From positions 30,825 to 94,824 of the forward strand of contig DASXYG010000117.1 of assembly GCA_036502625.1 (NCBI GenBank): a stretch of DNA of 64,000 nucleotides, written 5' to 3'. The notes below the pieces were generated by a model, which worked only from the letters and a program-made list of their open reading frames with translations, did not search any database and had not been told where the DNA came from. Shown piece by piece: positions 1-7,472 of the stretch (positions are counted from its first letter, which is position 1; each line of letters opens with the position of its first letter). The stretch comes from DASXYG01 sp036502625 (GTDB lineage Bacteria > Actinomycetota > Actinomycetes > Streptosporangiales > Streptosporangiaceae). A program made the translations under genes and the position numbers.

Positions 1-2
1 AT

Positions 3-1484
3 GTCGACGAGCCCGGCCGGTGGGACGACATCGCGCCGCTCGGCGAGGTCGGCGGCCACCCCGCCGACGTGCCGTACATGGAGGGCCTGCGTACGGGCAA
101 GCCGTTCCACCTGCCGGTCGTGCGCCCGGAGCTGGCCGCCGAGCTGGCCGGGCACTACACCGACCGCGACATGGTGCCGCTGCTGGAGAACCGCTCGCTG
201 CTGGTGCTGCCGCTGATCGCGCGCGGCCGCGTGCTCGGCCTGATGGTGCTGATCCGCCACCCCGGCCGCGCCCCGTTCGACGACCTCGACGCCGTCACCG
301 GCGACGACCTGGCGACCCGCGCCGCGCTGGCGCTGCACAACGCGCTGCTCTACAAGCGCGAGCGCGCCACCGCGCACACGCTCCAGGAGAGCATGCTGGC
401 GCGCCGCGCCCCCGACCTCCACTGCGTGGACGTCGCGCACCGCTACCTCCCGAGCGAGGCGGGCGTGGAGGTCGGCGGCGACTGGTTCGACGCGATCCGG
501 CTGCCCGGCGGCCGCGCCGCCCTGGTCGTCGGCGACGTCATGGGCCACGGGCTGCACGCCGCGGCCATCATGGGCCAGTTCCGCATGGCGGTGCGCACCC
601 TCGCGTCCATGGACCTCCCGCCCGAGCAGGTGCTGCGCCACCTCGACGACCTGGCGCAGCGCCTCGGCGAGGACTACCCGGCGCGGCGCGACAGCGAGAG
701 CCACCTCGCCACCTGCCTGTACGTCGTCTACGACCCGGTCAGCCGCACCTGCGAGGCCGCCAACGCCGGCCACGTACCGCCCGTCCTCGTGCATCCCGAC
801 GGGCGCAGCGAGCCGCTCGACCCGCCGTCCGGCGCGCCCATCGGCGTGGGCGGCGTGGCGTTCGAGCCGTTCACCTTCAGCGTCGAGGACGGCAGCAGGC
901 TCGTGCTGTGCACCGACGGCCTCGTCGAGGTCCGCGGCGAGGACATCGGCATCGGCCTGGCCGCGCTGTGCGAGAAGCTGGCCGGCAACGGACCCGAGGC
1001 GTCGGTCGACGAGCTGTGCGAGCAGGTCGTGCGCGCGCTGTGGAGCCCGCAGCGCGCCGACGACGTGGCGCTGCTGATCGCCCGCTTCCGCGGCATCTCC
1101 GCCGACGAGGTCGACACGTGGACGCTGCCGTCGGCGACCGACCCGCGCATGGTCCGCGCCGCGCGCGGCCGCACCCGCGAGGTGCTCACCCGGTGGGGCC
1201 TCGACGACCGCATCGAGACGGTCGAGCTGCTGGTCAGCGAGCTGGTCACGAACGCCATCCGCCATGGCGCCGGCCCGGTCACGCTGCGCCTGCTGCGCAC
1301 CGGCCGGCTGCTGTGCGAGGTGTACGACACGAACCGCGACCTGCCCGTCCTCGTGTCGTCCGGGCCGGACGAGGAGCACGGCCGCGGCATGCAGCTCGTG
1401 TCGCGGATGTCCGAGCGCTGGGGCACGAGCCGCACCGCGGGCGGCAAGGTCGTGTGGTTCGAGTACGACCTGTCCACCGGCTGA
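3..1484 (+). CDS. SpoIIE-type PP2C phosphatase with C-terminal RsbW-like ATPase domain (5' end outside window)
   Basis: The frame is open from base 3, before the first internal ATG at 69, so the start lies upstream; about 493 residues are visible. They begin with the end of a GAF-like sensor domain (about 1-120), followed by a linker helix and a PP2C/SpoIIE phosphatase domain (about 150-355) carrying GGDWFD, GDVMGHG and TDGLVE, whose Asp residues bind the metals. The last 125 residues form a GHKL anti-sigma ATPase domain (ELLVSELVTNAIRHG, then GRGMQLV). Proteins of this build act in partner-switching networks, dephosphorylating an anti-sigma antagonist and/or binding sigma factors in response to the sensor domain. 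No antagonist or sigma-B-type gene lies beside it. Family is certain; the target is unknown. Confidence 0.9.
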   Translation, partial: VDEPGRWDDIAPLGEVGGHPADVPYMEGLRTGKPFHLPVVRPELAAELAGHYTDRDMVPLLENRSLLVLPLIARGRVLGLMVLIRHPGRAPFDDLDAVTGDDLATRAALALHNALLYKRERATAHTLQESMLARRAPDLHCVDVAHRYLPSEAGVEVGGDWFDAIRLPGGRAALVVGDVMGHGLHAAAIMGQFRMAVRTLASMDLPPEQVLRHLDDLAQRLGEDYPARRDSESHLATCLYVVYDPVSRTCEAANAGHVPPVLVHPDGRSEPLDPPSGAPIGVGGVAFEPFTFSVEDGSRLVLCTDGLVEVRGEDIGIGLAALCEKLAGNGPEASVDELCEQVVRALWSPQRADDVALLIARFRGISADEVDTWTLPSATDPRMVRAARGRTREVLTRWGLDDRIETVELLVSELVTNAIRHGAGPVTLRLLRTGRLLCEVYDTNRDLPVLVSSGPDEEHGRGMQLVSRMSERWGTSRTAGGKVVWFEYDLSTG

Positions 1485-1538
1485 TACCGATTTGGCGGGC
1501 GCTCGGGGCGGTTCGTACCGTTGATCCGTGAGCGCTGA

Positions 1539-2486
1539 ATGAGATCGTCCCGGGCCGTCGGCCTGCCCCTCGCCCTCGTGTCCGCCTTCGCGTTCGGCGG
1601 CTCGGGCCCCGCCGCGAAACCGCTGCTCGCCGCCGGGCTCAGCCCGCTGCACATCGCCTGGATGCGGATCGCCGGCACCGCCCTGATCCTCCTGCCGATC
1701 GCGCTGCGCCACCTGCCCGAGGCGCGCCGCCGCCCGCTGCTGGTGCTCGCGTACGGCGTCTTCCCGATGGCCGGGGTGCAGGCCTGCTACTTCGCCGCCG
1801 TCTCCCGCATCCCCGTGGGCGTCGCGCTGCTGATCGAGTACCTCGGGCCGGTGCTCATGCTCGGCTGGGTGCGGTTCGTCCGCCGCCGGCACGTCTCGTG
1901 GTACGCCGGGCTGGGCGCGGTGCTCGCGGTCGGCGGCATGACCGCCGTGGTGGAGATCTGGCAGGGCATGCGGTTCGACGGCGTGGGCATCGCGCTCGCG
2001 CTGGGGGCCGCGGTCTGCCAGGCGTGCTACTTCCTGCTCGGCGACACCGGCGGCGAGCCGGTCGACGCGACCGCGCTGATCTCCCAGGGCGCGGTCGTGG
2101 GCGCCGTGCTGATCTCCGCGCTGGCCCGGCCGTGGACGGTCCCGTGGCATGTGCTCGGCGACACCGCCGCGCTCGGGCCGTTCCGGTGGCCGGCGTACGT
2201 CTACGTCCTGTGGATCGTGCTGGTCACCACTGTCGTGTCGTACGTCACCGGAGTGCTCGCCGTGCGGCTGCTGTCACCGCAGGTCGCGGGGGTGGTGTCG
2301 TACCTGGAGCTGGTCGTGGCGACCGTGCTGGCCTGGCTGCTGCTCGGCGAGTCGCTGACCGGGGTGCAGCTCGCCGGGGGTGCGCTGGTGCTGGCGGGCG
2401 CGTTCGTGGCGCAGATGTCGACCCCCGCGCCCGACGTCGTCGTGCCGGCCGCGGAGGCGGACGTGGCGCGCGTTCACCAGACGTAG
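1539..2486 (+). CDS. EamA/DMT family exporter (RhtA-like)
   Basis: 315-residue integral membrane protein with about ten hydrophobic helices in two tandem EamA repeats (about 5-140 and 150-290). The segment YFAAVSRIPVGVALLIEYLG near residue 85 resembles RhtA-type threonine/homoserine exporters and other amino-acid or metabolite effluxers of the drug/metabolite superfamily. The ATG lacks a strong ribosome binding site and lies 54 bp after the phosphatase stop; the N-terminus is the expected cytoplasmic one for this family. Its 3' end overlaps the convergent gene at 2474-2917 by 13 bp. The substrate cannot be read from the sequence. Confidence 0.85.
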   Translation: MRSSRAVGLPLALVSAFAFGGSGPAAKPLLAAGLSPLHIAWMRIAGTALILLPIALRHLPEARRRPLLVLAYGVFPMAGVQACYFAAVSRIPVGVALLIEYLGPVLMLGWVRFVRRRHVSWYAGLGAVLAVGGMTAVVEIWQGMRFDGVGIALALGAAVCQACYFLLGDTGGEPVDATALISQGAVVGAVLISALARPWTVPWHVLGDTAALGPFRWPAYVYVLWIVLVTTVVSYVTGVLAVRLLSPQVAGVVSYLELVVATVLAWLLLGESLTGVQLAGGALVLAGAFVAQMSTPAPDVVVPAAEADVARVHQT

Positions 2487-2917
2487 CGCACGTCGACGTA
2501 CAGCGCGGCGGCCAGCGGCAGGAACGGCACGACCAGCGCCACCAGGTCGAACGCGCGCACCTGCGCGTGGGCGAACCGTACGTCCGCGGGTCCGGCGGCG
2601 ATCTCGCGGCGCCACTGGTGGCCGATCTCGCGCAGCGACCGGGAGACCGGCAGGAGCAGCAGCCACGCGCCCACGCCGAGGCACGTGATGGTCAGGTGCG
2701 TGGCGAGGAGGGTGGGGCGGCCGGTGCCGACGACGGCCAGGGACATGCCCTCGGCGAGCAGCAGCGCGAGGATCGCGGCGAACAACTGGAACGTGGCGGC
2801 GCCGCGCCGCCGCGGGTTGCCGCGCGGCGCGAACCGCCGGAACTCCAGGAAGACCGCGATGATGAACGCCGGGACGATCTGCGCCACGGTCGCGTAGAAC
2901 GCCGGTTCCAGGGTCAT
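2474..2917 (-). CDS. Small four-helix membrane protein, unknown function
   Basis: 147 residues starting at an ATG at 2917. The frame stays open upstream to 3058, but that stretch is Gly/Pro/Tyr-rich, non-hydrophobic and overlaps the operator of the divergent dehydrogenase gene, so I chose the internal start. Four hydrophobic segments are visible (about 8-27, 43-62, 66-85, 120-140), with basic loops between them, such as RRFAPRGNPRRRG. There is no recognisable catalytic motif. It is divergent from the SDR gene and could share the 2918-3093 regulatory region with it. I do not recognise the family. Confidence 0.6.
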   Translation of the reverse strand: MTLEPAFYATVAQIVPAFIIAVFLEFRRFAPRGNPRRRGAATFQLFAAILALLLAEGMSLAVVGTGRPTLLATHLTITCLGVGAWLLLLPVSRSLREIGHQWRREIAAGPADVRFAHAQVRAFDLVALVVPFLPLAAALYVDVRYVW

Positions 2918-3046
2918 CCGCACAGCGTAGGAACCGCCGGGACCCGGCCCGTACGGTCCGGCGGCGTACGGCGCAATCATTACGGAACCTTTTGCCGGTG
3001 ATTCGCCGCCAATGGCCAGGTCGGCGGGGTGTGCGTACGGAGATCC

Positions 3047-3067
3047 TATTGAACGCACTGTTCAATA
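3047..3067. promoter_or_regulatory. Perfect TetR-type operator palindrome
   Basis: Two perfect 8-bp arms, tattgaac (3047-3054) and gttcaata (3060-3067), separated by 5 bp. They sit 27 bp upstream of the short-chain dehydrogenase ATG, in an AT-rich island of a very GC-rich intergenic region. Size and spacing fit TetR-family operators, which often control adjacent SDR genes in actinobacteria. No TetR gene is present in the window, so the regulator is inferred to act in trans. Confidence 0.6.
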
Positions 3068-3093
3068 GCGCTCGCGGTGGCTAGGGTGCCGAT

Positions 3094-3966
3094 ATGGCGC
3101 ACTCCTCCCCCCTTGACGGCCGCGTCGTCCTCATCACCGGGGCCGCGCGCGGCATCGGAGCGCACACCGCGCGGCTGCTGGCCGCGCGCGGCGCGCGCGT
3201 CTCGCTGACCGGCCTCGAACCCGACCGGCTGAAGGCGCTCGCCGCCGAGCTCGGCGAGCGGCACGCGTGGTTCGAATGCGACGTCACCGACCAGAAGTCC
3301 GTGGACGCCGCCGTCGCGGCCACCGCCGACCACTTCGGCCGCATCGACGCCGTGATGGCCAACGCGGGCGTCGCCGCGTACGGCACGGTCCGTACGTACG
3401 ACCCCGAGGCGTTCGCGCACACGGTCGACGTCAACCTGACCGGCGCGTTCCGTACCGTGCACGCCGCGCTGCCGCACGTCATCGAGCGGCGCGGCTACGT
3501 CCTGATCGTGGCGTCGCTGGCGTCGTTCACCCCGGTCGCCGGGCTCGCCGCGTACGCCGCGAGCAAGGCGGGCGCGGACTCGCTGGCCTGCGCGCTGCGC
3601 CAGGAGGTCGCGCACCTGGGCGTGGCCGTCGGCAGCGCGCACCCGAGCTGGATCGACACCGACATGGTGCGCGGCGCCAAGCGCGACCTCAGCAGCTTCG
3701 GCGAGGCGCTGCGCCACATGCCGCCGCCGGCGAACTCCACGACGTCGGTGGAGAAGTGCGCGGCCGCGATCACCGCCGGCATCGAGCGCCGTGCCCGCCG
3801 CATCTACGTCCCGCGCACCGTCGCCGGGGCCAACTGGCTGCGCGCCGTGCTGACCGGCCCGCTCGCGGACCGTGTCGCCGCGCGCACCACCCCCACCCTC
3901 ATCCCGCGCATGGAGGAGGAGATCTCCGCGCTCGGACGCTCGTTCGGCGCGCACGTCCGCGAGTAG
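3094..3966 (+). CDS. Short-chain dehydrogenase/reductase (SDR)
   Basis: 290 residues, classical SDR with Rossmann motif TGAARGIG near residue 14, NAGVAAYG near 89, the catalytic Ser in ASLAS, and the Tyr/Lys pair in YAASKAG (about 151-157). It should reduce or oxidise a hydroxyl/keto substrate with NAD(P)(H) in the cytoplasm. The ~40-residue C-terminal extension after the substrate loop (RRIYVPRT...LIPRMEEEI) is common in actinobacterial SDRs next to lipid or steroid genes. It is monocistronic behind a palindromic operator at 3047-3067, suggesting ligand-induced expression. Substrate unknown. Confidence 0.88.
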   Translation: MAHSSPLDGRVVLITGAARGIGAHTARLLAARGARVSLTGLEPDRLKALAAELGERHAWFECDVTDQKSVDAAVAATADHFGRIDAVMANAGVAAYGTVRTYDPEAFAHTVDVNLTGAFRTVHAALPHVIERRGYVLIVASLASFTPVAGLAAYAASKAGADSLACALRQEVAHLGVAVGSAHPSWIDTDMVRGAKRDLSSFGEALRHMPPPANSTTSVEKCAAAITAGIERRARRIYVPRTVAGANWLRAVLTGPLADRVAARTTPTLIPRMEEEISALGRSFGAHVRE

Positions 3967-4048
3967 CGGACGCTGTCGGTGGACGCGCGCCGATGCCGTA
4001 GCCTCGCAGGGAGCAGGTTTTCCGACGTACGGACGGAGCGGCCCCCGC

Positions 4049-5182
4049 GTGCCACAGGTGACGGAGATCGAGGCGTTCCGGCTCAGCCTTCCGCTGTCCC
4101 GCCGCATCGGTGTGAACCGCCGCCGCGAACACGTGCTGCTGCGGCTCGTCGACGAGCGCGGCACGGTCGGCTGGGGCGAGATCGACCCCGGCGACGACGT
4201 ATGGGACGCGGCCGAGAGCCTGCGCATCGTGACCGCCGAGCTGGCGCCGCGCCTGCTCGGCCTCGACTGGCACCGCCCCGAGGAGCTCGTCGATCCCCCG
4301 GGGCCGCTCGATCCCGGCTCCTCCGGCGCGGTCACGCCGTGGCTCCGCTGCGCCGCCGGGCTCGACATCGCCTGCTGGGACCTCTGGTGCCGCCGCCACG
4401 ACGCGCCGCTCGCGCACGCCATCGGCGGCAGCCGTACGGCCGTCGCCGCCGGCACCCGGGTGGGCCGCGAGGCCACCGTGGAGGCGCTGATCGACCGGGT
4501 CAACCAGCGGGTGCGCGGCGGCTACGCCCGGGTCACCGTGGAGATCGGCCCGGGGTGGGATGTCGAGCCGATCCGGGCCGTACGCCACGCCTATCCGGGG
4601 CTGCTCGTCGCGGTCAACGGCGGCGGGCGCTACCCCGCGTCCGACGACGCGTTCGCCGCCCTGGAGGCCGTCGACGGCTACGGGCTGCAGGTCATCGAGC
4701 AGCCGTTCGACGCCGCCGACCGCGCCGCCCACGCCGAGCTGCAGCGCCGGGTGTCCGCCTCGGTGGGCATGACGCTCACGACCCTGCGCGACATCGACGA
4801 CGCCGAGCGCCTCGGCGCCGCCCGCGCGCTCGACCTCCGCATCTCCGCCGCCGGCGGCGTCACCGCCGCGCGGCGCCTGCACGACCGCGCCCACCGCAAC
4901 GGCTGGGCCGTGTGGTGCGGCGGCGGCGCCGAGTTCGGCGTCGCGCGGGTCGCCGCCGTCGCGGTGGCCAGCCTCGCCGCGTGCACGCTGCCGAGCGACG
5001 TCGCCGGCCCCGGCCAGCCGTACTCCCGCGACATCGTCGACCCCGCCGTGCGCGCCACCGACGGCATGGTCCCGGTGCCGATCGCCGCCCCCGGCCTCGG
5101 CCACGAGGTCGAGGAGGACATGGTCCGCCGCATGTCCGCGGAATGCGTCCGCCTCCCGGACCAGCCGGTCGCGGCGACCTGA
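4049..5182 (+). CDS. Enolase-superfamily (NSAR/OSBS-like) protein lacking canonical catalytic residues
   Basis: 377 residues from a GTG at 4049, with ggacggag about 10 bp upstream. The whole length aligns by eye with N-succinylamino-acid racemase/o-succinylbenzoate synthase: N-terminal capping domain 1-125, then a barrel with PGWDVEPIRAVR (168-179), VIEQPF (215-220) and a VWCGGGAEFG-type segment near 290. The active-site positions are replaced. The KxK pair becomes T163/E165, the first metal Asp becomes N190, the Asp of the LDES motif becomes T242, and the second-half Lys becomes R264. Only E217 remains. No frameshift or stop is present, so the fold appears maintained. It is probably a pseudoenzyme or has a changed chemistry. 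No menaquinone or amino-acid racemization genes are nearby. Confidence 0.8.
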   Translation: MPQVTEIEAFRLSLPLSRRIGVNRRREHVLLRLVDERGTVGWGEIDPGDDVWDAAESLRIVTAELAPRLLGLDWHRPEELVDPPGPLDPGSSGAVTPWLRCAAGLDIACWDLWCRRHDAPLAHAIGGSRTAVAAGTRVGREATVEALIDRVNQRVRGGYARVTVEIGPGWDVEPIRAVRHAYPGLLVAVNGGGRYPASDDAFAALEAVDGYGLQVIEQPFDAADRAAHAELQRRVSASVGMTLTTLRDIDDAERLGAARALDLRISAAGGVTAARRLHDRAHRNGWAVWCGGGAEFGVARVAAVAVASLAACTLPSDVAGPGQPYSRDIVDPAVRATDGMVPVPIAAPGLGHEVEEDMVRRMSAECVRLPDQPVAAT

Positions 5183-5195
5183 GGGCGGTTCCGCG

Positions 5196-5831
5196 TCACA
5201 GGCACGGCCCGGTCGCCGTGACGATCACCTGCCCGGCCGTCTGCGTGACCCGGACCTGGTAGTTGTCGCCCGTGCCGCTGGGCGCGCCGCGGGAGTCCAG
5301 GGTGATGTGGGCGTCGTGGCCGCCCAGGCCGGAGCCGAACTCCGGCTCCACGCTGGAAATGGCGCGCCAGGAGTCCCACATCGCCCAAGGGAGCGCGTCG
5401 GCGCGCGCACGCGGCACGGGCGCGGAGACCGTGTCGGCGGACGCCGACTGGTCCGGGTCGCACATCGAGTCATCCGACGGCGTCGTCGGCGCCCCGGGGT
5501 GCGGCTTCAGGCCGGGGTAGGCGCGGCGGAGCAGGCGCACGGTGTCGTCGCGCAGCCGGCCGACGTACCGGTCGGCGATGGCCGAGGTCAGCTTCTTCGG
5601 CTTCGCGTCTGGCACCACCCAGGAGCGGCCCACCTTGCGGAGCGGGAGGTGGGCGCGCGGAGCGCCGGACACCGCGGGCCCGGCCGACGGCGGGGCGACC
5701 GTGACGGTGGTCCCCGGCGGCGCGGTGCCGGCATGCGGTGCGCCCACCGATACCAGCGCGGCCGCGGCCAGCACGATGCCCGCCAGTCCAAGGACGCCGG
5801 TCAGGACCCAGGCCGTCACACGTGCGCGCAT
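5196..5831 (-). CDS. Membrane-anchored or secreted hypothetical protein, downstream paralog of a tandem pair
   Basis: 211 residues; the ATG at 5831 follows a gagga box, and the upstream gene stops 8 bp before it, so the pair is probably co-transcribed. One hydrophobic segment near residues 7-30 (signal anchor) is followed by a Pro/Thr/Ala-rich linker and a ~140-residue extracytoplasmic domain with two Cys (one in CDPDQ, one in the terminal GPCL). It shares its layout with the gene just upstream: an anchor helix, an alternating helix with RYVGRLRDDTV like RYTRLLANETG, a central Cys, a Trp-rich stretch, and a C-terminal GPCL. It looks like a tandem duplicate. No known domain recognised. Confidence 0.65.
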   Translation of the reverse strand: MRARVTAWVLTGVLGLAGIVLAAAALVSVGAPHAGTAPPGTTVTVAPPSAGPAVSGAPRAHLPLRKVGRSWVVPDAKPKKLTSAIADRYVGRLRDDTVRLLRRAYPGLKPHPGAPTTPSDDSMCDPDQSASADTVSAPVPRARADALPWAMWDSWRAISSVEPEFGSGLGGHDAHITLDSRGAPSGTGDNYQVRVTQTAGQVIVTATGPCL

Positions 5832-5839
5832 CGCCGTCC

Positions 5840-6574
5840 TCAATTCGCCAGGCATGGGCCGCTGACGAGCAGTTCGAGACCCGCGTAGCCGGGCTGGACG
5901 TCGACTTCGTACACCGCCTCCAGGTCGTCCGGACTGCCAGGTGCGGCCGATGACGGTGCGTTCGCCTGCACGGTGGCCCAGGACGGCCGGACACCGCCGG
6001 TGGTGGTGACGTCCCAGCCGCGTCCGTCCAGGTAGGTGGTCAACCATGCGGTGACGCGCGTCCAGGCGGCGGGTGTGACGCCGCGGGTCGTCTCGATGGC
6101 GACCAGCGCGCGATGCCGGCCGGCGGCGGAGCAGGTGGCGTCCGGACCGCCGACCCGCTCATTCCACGCCAGCCCGCCACGGTAGCCCGCGTCGTGCAGC
6201 GTGCGGCGCAGTACGGCGCCGGTCTCGTTCGCCAGCAGCCGTGTGTAGCGACTCGCGGTGTCGGGGGTCAGGGAGTCCGCCGCGCCGTCGGCGACCGTCA
6301 TCCTCCCGCCGTCGTCGTGCAACGGCACGGGCCCGTACGGACGGGCGCCGGGCCGTACGTCCACGCGGACGGCCGGATCCGGGCCGGGCGCCCGGAAGTC
6401 GCGGCGGATCTTCGCGAATCCGTGCGTCGCCGGCACGGCGAGAGCGGCGACGACGATGAAAGCCACGATGGGCGCGATCCAGATGCCGTAGCGGCGCCGC
6501 CGCCGGGGTGGCGCTTGCGGCGGGCCGAGCGAATACGGCTCGGGGTACGGCTCGGGGTACGGCTCCGGACGCAT
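5840..6574 (-). CDS. Membrane-anchored hypothetical protein with PYPE repeats, upstream paralog of a tandem pair
   Basis: 244 residues; ATG preceded by ggaggag. The N-terminal cytoplasmic tail contains EPYPEPYPEPYS, encoded by a 12-bp direct repeat at about 6540-6563, then a basic RRRRR patch and one transmembrane helix (about 29-50). The exported domain has Cys residues at DATCSAAGR and in the terminal GPCLAN, probably disulfide-bonded. Homology to the following gene is visible in order of motifs, not strong identity. Tyr/Pro-rich tails of this sort are common in actinobacterial membrane proteins and can bind cytoplasmic partners or be phosphorylated. Function unknown. Confidence 0.65.
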   Translation of the reverse strand: MRPEPYPEPYPEPYSLGPPQAPPRRRRRYGIWIAPIVAFIVVAALAVPATHGFAKIRRDFRAPGPDPAVRVDVRPGARPYGPVPLHDDGGRMTVADGAADSLTPDTASRYTRLLANETGAVLRRTLHDAGYRGGLAWNERVGGPDATCSAAGRHRALVAIETTRGVTPAAWTRVTAWLTTYLDGRGWDVTTTGGVRPSWATVQANAPSSAAPGSPDDLEAVYEVDVQPGYAGLELLVSGPCLAN

Positions 6575-6646
6575 GTGTAACTCCTCCGACCGAGGACGGT
6601 CGCCCGTCCGGGAGTGGGACGCCGTGGGACGCGCGCGCGTTCCCGG

Positions 6647-7471
6647 TCAGAAGGCGTAGCAGGTGGCCGGGTTGCGTACCAGGAGCAGGTCGCGCAGGTG
6701 CGCGTCCGTCGTCCATACGTCGAGTTCGGCGCGGAGGTCGTCGGTGGACGGCGGGGTGCGGGGCGGGGCGACGTACGGCCAGTCCGAGCCCCACAGGAGG
6801 CGGGTGGGTACGGCGTCGAGGAAGCGGGCGATCCTGGGGCGCAGGGCCTTCGCGGCGTCGGCCGGGGCGAGGGCGGGGGCCAGGCGGTACGAGCCGGACA
6901 GGGTGATCCAGGCGCGGTCCTCGGCGGCCAGGTCGACCATCAGCGACACGGCCGGGTCGCCGGCGGGGACGTCCGCGTCGAGGAAGCCCATGTGGTCGAA
7001 GACGACCGGCACCGCGGACTCCCGTACGGCGGCGGGCAGCCAGGACAGGTGGTCGCGTACGTCGGTCCAGATCTCGATGTGCCAGCCCAGCCTGGCCACC
7101 CGGTGGGACATCGGGACCAGGGCGGACAGCGGGGCGCCGCCGGCCATGCGGTCCTGGAGGCGGAGGGCGCGGAAGCCGTGCGCGTGCAGGCGGTCCAGCT
7201 CGGCGTCGGGCACGTCGGCGGCGACCACGGCGACGCCGCGCAGCGCCTCGGGGCGGGTGCCGAGCGCGCGCAGCACCGGTTCGTTGTCGGTGCCGTGCGC
7301 GCTGGCCGTCACCAGCACGCCGCGGCCGGCGCCGAGCGCGGCGAGGTGCGCCTGGTGGTCGGCGGCGGTGGCGGTGAACAGGTCGTACGCGGCGCCGGGA
7401 ACACGCCCGCGCGACGGGTCGAGGACGTGGCAGTGGGTGTCGACGGCCGCGGGCGGCAGCGGTTCGGGCAT
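6647..7471 (-). CDS. Amidohydrolase-2 family TIM-barrel hydrolase (LigI-like)
   Basis: 274 residues. The N-terminal DTHCHV is the DxHxH metal motif of amidohydrolase family 2; FDHMG near residue 150 and WGSDWPY near 223 supply the later barrel His/Asp signatures seen in 2-pyrone-4,6-dicarboxylate lactonase-like enzymes and other dicarboxylate lactonases. It acts in the cytoplasm on a cyclic ester or amide, probably from an aromatic or sugar-acid pathway. The ATG lies 1 bp after the stop of an acid-symporter-like MFS gene, so uptake and hydrolysis of one substrate are likely coupled. Exact substrate unknown. Confidence 0.82.
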   Translation of the reverse strand: MPEPLPPAAVDTHCHVLDPSRGRVPGAAYDLFTATAADHQAHLAALGAGRGVLVTASAHGTDNEPVLRALGTRPEALRGVAVVAADVPDAELDRLHAHGFRALRLQDRMAGGAPLSALVPMSHRVARLGWHIEIWTDVRDHLSWLPAAVRESAVPVVFDHMGFLDADVPAGDPAVSLMVDLAAEDRAWITLSGSYRLAPALAPADAAKALRPRIARFLDAVPTRLLWGSDWPYVAPPRTPPSTDDLRAELDVWTTDAHLRDLLLVRNPATCYAF

Positions 7472-7472
7472 G

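Noticed and set aside
2918..3058. N-terminal extension of the membrane protein at 2474-2917
   Set aside because: Gly/Pro/Tyr-rich and crossing the palindromic operator at 3047; the internal ATG directly precedes the first helix.
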